This document shows positions 19,288 to 29,136 of a stretch of 39,448 bases of DNA, one piece after another. Positions within the stretch are counted from its first letter, which is position 1. The number at the start of each line of letters is the position of its first letter. Below the pieces are notes generated by a model. The model was not told the origin of the DNA. It did not search any database and saw only the letters and a program-made list of their open reading frames with translations. The stretch is from Egibacteraceae bacterium (GTDB lineage Bacteria; Actinomycetota; Nitriliruptoria; Euzebyales; Egibacteraceae): positions 1,577 to 41,024 of the forward strand of contig JAUJMQ010000023.1 of NCBI GenBank assembly GCA_030446775.1, given 5' to 3'. The position numbers and the translations under genes are program-made.

Positions 19288-19953
19288 TCATCGTCGCACG
19301 CAGGTCGCCCGCGGGTGGTCGCCCTGCTGGTCGTGATCACCGAGCGGCAACGACGCCAGCACCGCGGCGGTCTGGCGCTGCAGCGACGATGTCGCGTCGA
19401 CGGCGACGTGCGCGACCACCGGGGGCAGCAGGCCGGGACCGGACAGGAACGCCTGCGGGTCGGCGAGCGTCGCCCTGTCGCGGGCGGCGGCGCGGGCGCG
19501 CATCCGCCGCAGCACCTCGGGACCGGGACAGCGCAACCAGATCAGGTGCGGCGCCCCTCCGGCCGCGGCGAGGACGTCGCGCAACTCGGCCCACGCCCCA
19601 GGGTCCGACCGCTCGCGAGTGAACGGCGCCACGAGCACCACGCTCACCCCGAGCCGGAGGTTGCAGACAGCGACGTCGGCAAGGGTGTCGTAGCGCGCCT
19701 GGCGGGCCGACCTCGCGACGCGCGCATCGGCGAGGTCGCCGCCGGCGCCCAGCAGCCTGGCCACCACGGCGGTCAGGGGGCCGGTCACGACGTCCTGATC
19801 GAGCAGCGCCGCGGGCAGAACGCGGGCGACAGCCGCGCCCAGCACGCTCTTGCCGCTCGCCGGGGCGCCCGACACGACAACGGCCGCGGGCCGGGGACCG
19901 GCGGACAGGCTGTTGAGCGCGGAGGCGTCGCGCGGGGGCTCCGGCTGCACCAC
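19288..19953 (-). CDS. Small P-loop kinase-like ATP-binding protein, function unknown
   Basis: 221-residue cytoplasmic protein with a clear P-loop, VVVSGAPASGKSVLGAAVA (Lys35), followed by a short acidic strand (ALLDQDVV) and a later VVLVAPF. These match the layout of the AAA_33/shikimate- and gluconate-kinase-like group, which phosphorylate small molecules. A C-terminal basic helix (VLRRMRARAAARDRATL) resembles the lid of such kinases. The GTG at 19951-19953 has AGGGGA upstream. The first 20 residues are non-conserved-looking. It sits inside the sugar operon, so a small-molecule kinase role is plausible, but no substrate-specific motif is recognised. Confidence 0.75.
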   Translation of the reverse strand: MVQPEPPRDASALNSLSAGPRPAAVVVSGAPASGKSVLGAAVARVLPAALLDQDVVTGPLTAVVARLLGAGGDLADARVARSARQARYDTLADVAVCNLRLGVSVVLVAPFTRERSDPGAWAELRDVLAAAGGAPHLIWLRCPGPEVLRRMRARAAARDRATLADPQAFLSGPGLLPPVVAHVAVDATSSLQRQTAAVLASLPLGDHDQQGDHPRATCVRR

Positions 19954-20099
19954 TGCGTCCCCTGTCGTGAGATGCCGTCGACTCGCACGCTACACATCGG
20001 TCCACGCGGCTGCACGGACGCAACCGAGCGTCCGGCGGCGCGGGCGCCCGGCGGCGGGGGCGGGCGGCGCGGGCGGCGGCCGGCGCGGCGGACGGCCGC
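19954..20099. other. 146-bp intergenic gap within the sugar operon, strongly strand-biased
   Basis: The half next to the PfkB gene (about 20030-20098) is almost pure G/C, with runs of G on the plus strand and matching C-runs on the transcript strand. It may slow or end transcription after the PfkB gene. The half next to the P-loop gene is less extreme and carries TTGCGT and TGTAGC hexamers on the minus strand, but the spacing (about 23 bases) is too long for a convincing promoter. No open frame is supported here. Confidence 0.5.
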
Positions 20100-21053
20100 T
20101 CAGGCGACGCGGGGCGTCAGAGCGGCCGCGCGCACCGGGTCGACCGCTCCCGCAAGCGCCTGCTCGACGCTGGCGCTGGCAGCGCCGATCGCCGCGGCGA
20201 TCGCGTGGCGCGGCCCGGCGCCGCTCAAGACCGCGGCGGCGTAGCCGCCCACGAACGCGTCGCCCGCACCGATCGGGTTCACCGCCACGACGCGCGGCGC
20301 CGGCAGCCACCACGCCCCCGTGGCCCCGTCGACGGCGACGCCGGCGCTGCCGGCGGTGACGACGGCGGTGCGCGCGCCGGCGACCCGCAGGCGGGCGGCC
20401 GCGTCCCCCGCGCGCTCGCGGGCGTCGGTGGGGTCGACTTCCACGCCCTCGTCGGCGCGTCCGAGCAGCAGCGCCTCGGCCTCGGCGAGGTTCGGGGTGA
20501 CGACATCGGGTTGCGCCGGCAGGGCACCGGCGAGCAGGGGGCCGCTCGCGTCGACGATCGCCGGCAGGCCGTGTCGCCGCCCGAGCGCGACCAGCCGGCC
20601 GTAGGCGTCGGCGGGACCGCCGGGCGGGATGCTGCCGGAGCAGGCGAGCAGCCCGGCACCGGCTGCGCAGTCGACCAGCGCCGCCTCCAGTGCCCGCCAG
20701 TCCGCGGGCGTGACCGCCGGGCCGGGCTCGTTGAGCACCGTCGTGCGGCCGCCGTCCTCCAGCAGCACCGCGGTCGAGCGGATCTCCCCCGCCACCGGGA
20801 CCGCCCGCAGCTCGACCCCCTCGTCGGCGAGCATCGCGGCGGCGGCCGCACCGATCCGCCCCGGCACGAACCCGACGAGCACCGCGACGGCGCCGAGCGC
20901 CTGCGCGGAGCGCACGACGTTCACGCCCTTGCCGCCGGCGGTGACCGCCACGTCGCGGGCGCGCAGGACCTCCCCCGGGCGCAGCTCGGCCAGCGTGGCG
21001 GTCCGGTCGATGGTCAGGTTCGGCCCGGCGACGAGCAGGCTGCGGCGGCTCAC
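20100..21053 (-). CDS. PfkB-family sugar kinase (1-phosphofructokinase-like)
   Basis: Ribokinase-fold kinase, 317 residues. N-terminal GPNLTIDRTATL and VTAGGKGVNVVRSAQALGA fit the 1-phosphofructokinase/tagatose-6-phosphate kinase branch; the C-terminal catalytic motif is NPIGAGDAFVGGYAAA with the catalytic Asp in GAGD. VVTAGSAGVAV is the nucleotide-side strand. The GTG at 21051-21053 overlaps the TGA of the upstream DUF4432 gene by four bases. The longer open frame upstream lies inside that gene and is rejected. In the island it could add the second phosphate needed for aldol cleavage. Confidence 0.9.
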   Translation of the reverse strand: MSRRSLLVAGPNLTIDRTATLAELRPGEVLRARDVAVTAGGKGVNVVRSAQALGAVAVLVGFVPGRIGAAAAAMLADEGVELRAVPVAGEIRSTAVLLEDGGRTTVLNEPGPAVTPADWRALEAALVDCAAGAGLLACSGSIPPGGPADAYGRLVALGRRHGLPAIVDASGPLLAGALPAQPDVVTPNLAEAEALLLGRADEGVEVDPTDARERAGDAAARLRVAGARTAVVTAGSAGVAVDGATGAWWLPAPRVVAVNPIGAGDAFVGGYAAAVLSGAGPRHAIAAAIGAASASVEQALAGAVDPVRAAALTPRVA

Positions 21054-22063
21054 GACCCCGACGCCGGCCGTGCCGTGATGCGCAGGCGTGTGGTGCGCGG
21101 CTCGCCGGGCTCCAGGTACGGCAGCGTCCCCGCCGCGCGGTCCGCGCCGCGTCCCAGCACCGAGCAGTTCGCCGGCTCCAGCCCCAGCACCCCGTGCGCC
21201 GGGTGCAGCCACTGGTGGAACCGTGGGAGCGTGGCAGCGTCCCAGGCGACCTCGAGCACGAGCGCCTCGGTCGAGACGGTCGCCGTCGCCCACCCGTCGG
21301 GGCCGGGCCTGACGCGATGCTCGAGGACCTGCTCGGGTGCGGTGGCGTCAGGCTCGGGCGGCCGGCGGTGACGGTCGAGCCCGGCGGCAGCGTCGGCGTC
21401 GCGAGACACCGTGTTCACGGCGTCGAGGTCGAGCGCCGCGCCGGGCGCCCACAGCGGCGCGCCGAGGTTGACGTGGTACAGCAGCGGCGCCGCCACCGGT
21501 TCGCCACCGACGTTCTGGGCGACATCGGTCAGCTCGACGACGCCCGCGCCGGTGCGGCTCGTGACGGTTCGCGACACCCGCAGGTGCGGGCCGAGGGCCG
21601 CGACCTCCTCGACAGTCGCCGCGGCGCGCAGCGTCACCTCGCCGTCGCTGCGCACCTCCCGCTCCAGCGACACCCGGCCCGCACGCAGGTGCGACCAGCG
21701 GCCGTGCAGCCCATGGCCCTCCGAGGGGACGCCGACGTTGCGCAGGCCGCACGTGGTGACCAGACCGCCGCCGAAGCGCTCGATCCACTCCTCGCCCTGC
21801 GGGGAGGCCAGCGGCGCCGCCTCACCCACCGCGGAGAGCCAGGCCAGCGGCGTGCCGCCGGACCAGGCGGCGCCCAGGTCCCGCCCGCGGTCGGGCAGCA
21901 GGCGCACGTCGATCCCGCCGGCGACGCGCAGGTCGACGGCCCGGCAGCCGGCGGCGGGGCCATCGGCGACCACCGAGGCGGTGGCGCACGCGAGCTGGTC
22001 GAGGTTGACCAGCCGGCGCGCCGCGAGGAGCCGGGCCGGCGTCGTTGCCGCAACAGGAGGCAT
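21050..22063 (-). CDS. DUF4432 protein, galactose-mutarotase-like (aldose epimerase-related)
   Basis: 337-residue protein with the DUF4432 pattern: LRVAGGIDVRLLPDRGRDLG near the N-terminus, WIERFGGGLVTTCGLRNVG, GLHGRWSHLRAG, LLYHVNLGAPLW, and a late FHQWLHPAHGVLGLEPANCS. These proteins share the beta-sandwich fold of aldose 1-epimerases and keep candidate catalytic His and Glu residues (GLHGR, YHVN, GLEPA). Most members are uncharacterised. The ATG at 22061-22063 is preceded by GAGG. First gene of the minus-strand sugar operon and divergent from the aldolase gene. Confidence 0.85.
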   Translation of the reverse strand: MPPVAATTPARLLAARRLVNLDQLACATASVVADGPAAGCRAVDLRVAGGIDVRLLPDRGRDLGAAWSGGTPLAWLSAVGEAAPLASPQGEEWIERFGGGLVTTCGLRNVGVPSEGHGLHGRWSHLRAGRVSLEREVRSDGEVTLRAAATVEEVAALGPHLRVSRTVTSRTGAGVVELTDVAQNVGGEPVAAPLLYHVNLGAPLWAPGAALDLDAVNTVSRDADAAAGLDRHRRPPEPDATAPEQVLEHRVRPGPDGWATATVSTEALVLEVAWDAATLPRFHQWLHPAHGVLGLEPANCSVLGRGADRAAGTLPYLEPGEPRTTRLRITARPASGS

Positions 22064-22158
22064 CGCACTAGCCTCGGCGGCCCCGCAGCCGAGCGTCAAG
22101 GCCGGTGCCCCGTCCGGGGCCCCGCGCAGGCTGCCGGCGCTCGGGCAGGAGCTCACCC
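22064..22158. promoter_or_regulatory. Divergent intergenic region of the sugar island
   Basis: This 95-bp gap separates the DUF4432 gene (minus) from the aldolase gene (plus) and must hold, or transmit, the promoters of both arms. The plus-strand ribosome site GGAG (22148-22151) precedes the ATG at 22159. It is GC-rich throughout. A GGGGCC/GGCCCC-type inverted motif is present around 22110-22120, but no clear -10/-35 pair or operator was identified. Confidence 0.45.
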
Positions 22159-22995
22159 ATGGAGTCCTACCGTCTCAACCGGCTGTTCGACGCGGCGTCG
22201 GGGCGGTGCCTGGACGTCGCGGTCGACCACGGCCTGTTCGGGGAGCCGGCCTTCCTGCGCGGGATCGAGGACATGCCGGCCGTCGTGGACACCCTCGCCG
22301 CGGCGGGACCGGACGCGATCCAGCTCACGGTCGGGCAGGCTCCGCTGCTGCAGTCGCGACCGGGGCGCGACAAGCCGGCGCTCGTCCTGCGCGCCGACAT
22401 CGCCAACGTCTACGGCACCGAGCTGCCCGACGAGCTGTTCAGCCTGATGCTCGCCGAGCCGGTCGAGCAGGCCGTGCGGCTGGACGCGGTGTGCGTCGTC
22501 GTCAACCTGTTCGACATCCCCGGCCGGCCGGCGGTGCGCCGCGCCTGCGTCGACAACATCCTCGCGCTGAAGCCGGCGTGCGAGCGGGCCGGGATGCCGC
22601 TGATGGTGGAGCCGCTCGTGATGCGGCCCGACGACCGCGCGGGCGGCTACGCGGTCGACGGCGACGCGGACCGGATCGTCACGCTCGTGCGGCAGGCCGC
22701 CGAGCTCGGCGCCGACGTGATCAAGGCCGACCCCACCGACGACCTCGGCCAGTACGGACGGGTCGTGCAGGCCGCCCGGGTGCCGGTGCTGGTCCGCGGC
22801 GGCGGGCGTGTCGGCGACCGGGAGCTGCTCGAGCGGACCGCCGCGGTGCTCGGGCAGGGGGCGCGCGGCATCGTCTACGGGCGCAACATCATCCAGCACG
22901 AATCGCCGGCGGCGATCACCTCCGCGCTCCTGGCGGTCGTGCACCGAGGTGTCGCGCCGTCGGAGGCGATGGCGCTGCTCGACGGGGAGCGCTGA
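22159..22995 (+). CDS. DeoC/LacD/DhnA-type class I aldolase
   Basis: 278-residue (beta/alpha)8-barrel aldolase. The N-terminal strand LDVAVDHGLF contains the conserved Asp-His of the DhnA/LacD family. The predicted Schiff-base lysine is Lys189 in GADVIKADPTDD. The phosphate-binding end reads VLVRGGGRVGDRELLER and GIVYGRNIIQHESP, the usual GRN(I/V)xQH motif. It would cleave a phosphorylated ketose to dihydroxyacetone phosphate plus an aldehyde; the exact substrate is open. The ATG at 22159 has GGAG upstream, and the in-frame start 18 codons earlier lies in the divergent promoter region. One base separates its stop from the oxidoreductase GTG. Confidence 0.9.
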   Translation: MESYRLNRLFDAASGRCLDVAVDHGLFGEPAFLRGIEDMPAVVDTLAAAGPDAIQLTVGQAPLLQSRPGRDKPALVLRADIANVYGTELPDELFSLMLAEPVEQAVRLDAVCVVVNLFDIPGRPAVRRACVDNILALKPACERAGMPLMVEPLVMRPDDRAGGYAVDGDADRIVTLVRQAAELGADVIKADPTDDLGQYGRVVQAARVPVLVRGGGRVGDRELLERTAAVLGQGARGIVYGRNIIQHESPAAITSALLAVVHRGVAPSEAMALLDGER

Positions 22996-22996
22996 C

Positions 22997-24130
22997 GTGC
23001 CCGCGCAGGAGCGGGTCGGGATCGGCGTCGTCGGCGGCGGGCTCATGGGCCGTGAGCTCGCCGCGGCAATCGGGCGCTGGGCGGCGCTCAGCGACCATCC
23101 CGTGCGGCCGGTCCTGACCGCGGTGTGCGACCTCGATCCCGAGGTGCTCGCGTGGTTCGACCGCGTCGAGACCGTGCGGCTGCGCACCGCCGACCACCGG
23201 GAGCTGCTCGCCGACGACGGCGTCGACGTCGTCTACCTCGCGGTCCCCCACCACCTGCACGAGCGGCTGTACCTCGACACGGTCGCCGCCGGCAAGGACT
23301 TCCTCGGCGAGAAGCCGTTCGGCATCGACCTGCCCGCGGCCCGGCGCATCGTCGCGGCGGTCGAGGCGTCGACGGTGTTCGCCCGCTGCTCCAGCGAGAT
23401 GCCGTTCTTCCCCGGCGCGCAGCAGGTGGTCGCGGCCCTGGGCGACGGTGCCGTCGGGCGGGTCATCGAAGCGGACGCGTCGTTCCTGCACTCCAGCGAC
23501 CTCGACGTCGGCAAGCCGATCAACTGGAAGCGGCAGGCCGCCACCTGCGGCCGGATCGGGGTGATGGGCGACCTGGGCATGCACGTGGCGCACGTGCCCC
23601 TGCGCCTGGGGTGGCGCCCCGAGCGCGTCTACGCCGTGCTGCAGGACCTCGTGGTGCAGCGGCCGGACGGTCGCGGCGGGACGGCCCCGTGCGACACCTG
23701 GGACAACGCGACGCTGCACACCTGGGTCTCCGACGGTCGCGGGCCGTTCCCGCTCACCCTGCAGACGAAGCGGATCGCGCCCGGCGAGATGAACACCTGG
23801 CGGCTGCGCGTGCTCGGCATGGACGGCGGCCTGGAGTTCTCGACCGCGGCGCCGAAGACGGTCCGCCGCTTCGCGGTCCGCGACGGCCGGCAGGTCTGGG
23901 AGCACGCACAGACCGGGAGCCAGTCGGTGTTCCCGACGATCACCGGCGGCATCTTCGAGTTCGGCTTCGCCGACGCGATCCTGCAGATGTGGGCGGCGTA
24001 CCTCGCCGAGCGGGCGGGGGCCTTGGGCGACCGCTTCGGCTGCGCGACGCCGCGCGAGGCGCTCGCCAGCCACGAGCTGTTCGACGCCGCCCTGCGCTCG
24101 GCCGCGTCCGGGCGCGCCGAGCCGCTGTGA
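22997..24130 (+). CDS. Gfo/Idh/MocA-family NAD(P)-dependent oxidoreductase
   Basis: 377-residue sugar or polyol dehydrogenase of the Gfo/Idh/MocA family. The Rossmann motif is GIGVVGGGLMGREL at the N-terminus, followed by VVYLAVPHHLHERL and the family lysine motif FLGEKPFGIDL. The substrate half contains DLGMHVAHVPLRLGWRPERV, typical of the family's GxHxxD-like region. GTG start at 22997, one base after the aldolase stop, so the two are surely co-transcribed. It ends 12 bases from the convergent uvrA stop. It could oxidise the incoming sugar or reduce the aldehyde made by the aldolase. Confidence 0.9.
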   Translation: MPAQERVGIGVVGGGLMGRELAAAIGRWAALSDHPVRPVLTAVCDLDPEVLAWFDRVETVRLRTADHRELLADDGVDVVYLAVPHHLHERLYLDTVAAGKDFLGEKPFGIDLPAARRIVAAVEASTVFARCSSEMPFFPGAQQVVAALGDGAVGRVIEADASFLHSSDLDVGKPINWKRQAATCGRIGVMGDLGMHVAHVPLRLGWRPERVYAVLQDLVVQRPDGRGGTAPCDTWDNATLHTWVSDGRGPFPLTLQTKRIAPGEMNTWRLRVLGMDGGLEFSTAAPKTVRRFAVRDGRQVWEHAQTGSQSVFPTITGGIFEFGFADAILQMWAAYLAERAGALGDRFGCATPREALASHELFDAALRSAASGRAEPL

Positions 24131-24142
24131 CGACGCCGGGCC

Positions 24143-27029
<2,887 letters not shown>

Positions 27030-27099
27030 GGCACTCGGCTCCGAGGACGGAAACGGCGGCGTCGCGCGGGGAAGGACCACCCGGTGGCCCGCACACAAG

Positions 27100-27105
27100 A
27101 GTCTA
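27100..27105 (-). promoter_or_regulatory. Possible -10 element for uvrA
   Basis: The minus strand reads TAGACT, fitting TAnnnT, about 70 bases upstream of the uvrA GTG. No -35 and no LexA-type SOS box (GAAC...GTTC) was found in the 27030-27308 region, which otherwise holds only the short frame at 27253-27312. Confidence 0.3.
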
Positions 27106-27252
27106 CGTCCGTCCTGTGACGGCACCCCGGTGGTGGGCGGGTGGCCGCTCGCGCACGTCATGCGCCTGCCGTGCTCGTGGAGCCGGCCGCCCGTCGCGCC
27201 CAGCGCGGGCCCTGGGAGCCGCGGACGCCGCGGGCGTGCGAGGCTGCGCGGC

Positions 27253-27312
27253 ATGGACGGGCCCTACGACCAGCACCGCGCCCGGAACCGGGCGTACGAG
27301 CCGGCGCCGTGA
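27253..27312 (+). CDS. Possible 19-codon leader ORF overlapping the epimerase start
   Basis: ATG at 27253, then 19 codons rich in Arg, Tyr and Pro (MDGPYDQHRARNRAYEPAP), with TGA at 27310-27312 overlapping the GTG start of the epimerase by four bases (GTGA), the same junction used by true gene pairs in this window. No ribosome-binding site is evident. It may be a translated leader or chance. Confidence 0.25.
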   Translation: MDGPYDQHRARNRAYEPAP

Positions 27313-28283
27313 CGGTGGCCGCCAGCGGCAGGCGTGCGGTCGTCACGGGGGCCGCGGGCTTCATCGGGTCTCACCTGTGTGAGCGTCTCGTCGCGGACGG
27401 CTGGAGGGTCCTTGGGGTGGACAGCTTCACCGACTCCTACGCGCGCCACGACAAGGAGGACAACCTGCTGCCGGTCGCCGGGGAGCCCCGCTTCGCGCTG
27501 CTCGAGGCCGACCTCGTCGGCGACTCGTGGCGGTCGGCCCTGCGGCCTGGGGACGTTGTGTTCCACCTCGCGGCCCAGCCCGGTGTCCGCGGCAGCTTCG
27601 GCGCGAGCTTCGCCCGCTACGCGCGTGACAACGTCGTGGCCACCCAGCGGGTGTTCGAGGCGGCGCACGAGGCCGGCTGCCGCAGGGTGGTGTGGGCGTC
27701 GTCGTCCTCGGTGTACGGCGAGGCGCCCGAGTACCCGTGCCGGGAGTCGGCGCCGACCCGCCCCCGCTCACCGTACGGGGTGACGAAGCGTGCCTGCGAG
27801 GACCTCGCCCGCGTCTACGGCGGCAAAGGGGTGACCCTCGTCGGCCTGCGCTACTTCACCGTGTACGGCCCTCGGCAGCGTCCGGACATGGCCCTGCGCC
27901 GGCTCTGCGAGGCGGTGCTCACCCGGGCGACCTTCGCCGTCTACGGCGACGGGTTCCAGTCGCGCGACTTCACCTTCGTCACCGACGCCTGCGACGCGAC
28001 GGTGCGCGCGGGGCTCGTGAGTGACCCGGAGCCGGTCTACAACGTCGGCGGAGGTGCCGAGGCGACGCTCGCCCAGACCGTCGAGATCGTCGAGCGGCTG
28101 GCCGGCGCCCGCCTCGACGTCGCCCGGACGGCCCCCGTGCACGGCGACGTGCGGCGGACCGCGGCCGACACGTCGGCGGCGCGCCGCTCCCTGGGCTGGC
28201 GCCCGGCGGTCGACCTGGAGACGGGGCTCGCCGCCGAGCTGGCCTGGGTGCGGGAGTCGACGGCGTCCCGGCGGGTTGCCTGA
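27309..28283 (+). CDS. NAD-dependent epimerase/dehydratase (extended SDR, UDP-sugar epimerase-like)
   Basis: 324-residue sugar-nucleotide enzyme. The NAD-binding motif TGAAGFIGSHL lies at residues 12-22. HLAAQPGVRGSF and ASSSSVYG (catalytic Ser/Thr region) are followed by the catalytic SPYGVTKRACE (Tyr-xxx-Lys) and GLRYFTVYGPRQRPDMA. These closely match the UDP-glucuronate/UDP-glucose 4-epimerase group used for surface polysaccharide precursors. GTG start at 27309. Directly after its stop is a fragment resembling a glycosyltransferase N-terminus, supporting a cell-surface-glycan context. Confidence 0.9.
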   Translation: MTVAASGRRAVVTGAAGFIGSHLCERLVADGWRVLGVDSFTDSYARHDKEDNLLPVAGEPRFALLEADLVGDSWRSALRPGDVVFHLAAQPGVRGSFGASFARYARDNVVATQRVFEAAHEAGCRRVVWASSSSVYGEAPEYPCRESAPTRPRSPYGVTKRACEDLARVYGGKGVTLVGLRYFTVYGPRQRPDMALRRLCEAVLTRATFAVYGDGFQSRDFTFVTDACDATVRAGLVSDPEPVYNVGGGAEATLAQTVEIVERLAGARLDVARTAPVHGDVRRTAADTSAARRSLGWRPAVDLETGLAAELAWVRESTASRRVA

Positions 28284-28366
28284 GCGCCCGCGTCGCGGTG
28301 GTGACGAGCGGGTTCCCGTGGGTGTCGGAGGCCTTGCCGCGCAGGGGCCCGGACCTGAGCGGGCTG
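28280..28366 (+). pseudogene. Possible remnant of a glycosyltransferase N-terminus
   Basis: Immediately overlapping the epimerase stop, one frame reads RVAVVTSGFPWVSEALPRR. This closely resembles the first strand and loop of many family-4 glycosyltransferases (xVAxVTSxFPxxSE). After about 25 codons the resemblance ends and the stretch runs into the upstream region of the MBL-fold gene. The likely reading is that most of a glycosyltransferase gene was deleted between the epimerase and the MBL gene. The match is short, so this is tentative. Confidence 0.35.
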
Positions 28367-28410
28367 CGGCGACGGGGACGGCTGCCGGAGCGTCACGCGG
28401 CAGCGCCGTC

Positions 28411-28416
28411 TACCCT
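28411..28416 (+). promoter_or_regulatory. Possible -10 element giving a leaderless MBL transcript
   Basis: TACCCT (TAnnnT) ends eight bases before the ATG of the MBL-fold gene, which has no visible ribosome-binding site. That spacing would start transcription at or next to the ATG, a leaderless arrangement common in actinobacteria. No clear -35. Confidence 0.35.
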
Positions 28417-28424
28417 GTCGCCGC

Positions 28425-29081
28425 ATGGACGACTACTCGGGTTCCGTCCGTGCGGGAGGACCGGCGGCGGTGCGGAGGGTCGCCGTCGCCGGCGTGCGCG
28501 TCGAGGTCCGCAAGCTGTCGGTCGGGCGGATGGACAACAACGCCTACGTCCTGCGCGACGTCGGCAGCGACGCGGCGCTGCTGATCGACGCCGCGGACGA
28601 CGCGCCCCGGTTGCTCGCCGAGATCGAGGGGCTGCGCCTGGCAGGCATCTTCACCACCCACGGCCACCGCGACCACTGGCAGGCGCTCGACGCGGTGGCC
28701 GACGCGACCGGCGCGCCGACCTGGCTGCATCCCGCCGACGCCGCCATGGTGCCGCGCCGCGCGGACCGGCCGGCCGCCGACGGCGCTGAGATCGCGTTCG
28801 GGGCGGCGCGCGTGACGATGATCGCCACGCCCGGCCACACGCCGGGCAGCACCTGCCTCCTTCTGGGCGGGCGTCACCTGTTCAGCGGCGACACGCTGTT
28901 CCCCGGCGGCCCGGGGAGCACGCGCGGAGACCGGCGGGCGTTCGAGACGATCATGGCGTCGCTGCGCGAGCGGCTGTTCGTCCTCGACGACGCGACGTGG
29001 GTCTATCCGGGCCACGGGGACGACTCGACGATCGGGGCCGAGCGCCCATCGCTCGACGAGTGGCAGCGCCGAGGCTGGTGA
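28425..29081 (+). CDS. MBL-fold metallo-hydrolase (glyoxalase II-like)
   Basis: 218-residue zinc hydrolase of the metallo-beta-lactamase fold. The metal-binding series is complete: THGHRDH (His, His, Asp, His), ATPGHTPGS (His), FSGDTLF (Asp) and YPGHGDD (His). This is the pattern of the hydroxyacylglutathione hydrolase/glyoxalase II-like branch. The substrate is unknown; related actinobacterial proteins may hydrolyse mycothiol-type thioesters, which is inference only. The first 20 residues are poorly structured and a later start is possible. It converges on the protease gene across a terminator hairpin. Confidence 0.9.
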   Translation: MDDYSGSVRAGGPAAVRRVAVAGVRVEVRKLSVGRMDNNAYVLRDVGSDAALLIDAADDAPRLLAEIEGLRLAGIFTTHGHRDHWQALDAVADATGAPTWLHPADAAMVPRRADRPAADGAEIAFGAARVTMIATPGHTPGSTCLLLGGRHLFSGDTLFPGGPGSTRGDRRAFETIMASLRERLFVLDDATWVYPGHGDDSTIGAERPSLDEWQRRGW

Positions 29082-29088
29082 AACGCGC

Positions 29089-29121
29089 GAGGGCCCGGCC
29101 GGGGGGGACGGCCGGACCCTC
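29089..29121. terminator. Bidirectional hairpin terminator between MBL and protease genes
   Basis: Inverted repeat with 13-base arms (29089-29101 and 29109-29121) around a 7-base loop, located in the 55-bp gap between two convergent stops. On the minus-strand RNA every position pairs, with one G-U wobble; on the plus-strand RNA there is one mismatch. A U-tract is lacking, as is common for high-GC actinobacteria. Confidence 0.7.
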
Positions 29122-29136
29122 TGCGGGGGGGCGGGG

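Noticed and set aside
22064-22158. A clear bidirectional promoter or operator between DUF4432 and aldolase genes.
   Set aside because: Only ribosome-binding sites are clear; no -10/-35 pair or convincing dyad could be supported, so the region is listed generically.
20100-24130. The PfkB/aldolase/epimerase-like/dehydrogenase set as a sulfoquinovose (sulfo-EMP) pathway.
   Set aside because: The architecture is superficially similar, but the dehydrogenase is Gfo/Idh rather than the YihU type, no sulfoquinovosidase or sulfonate exporter is present, and an FGGY kinase and ManA-like isomerase do not fit.
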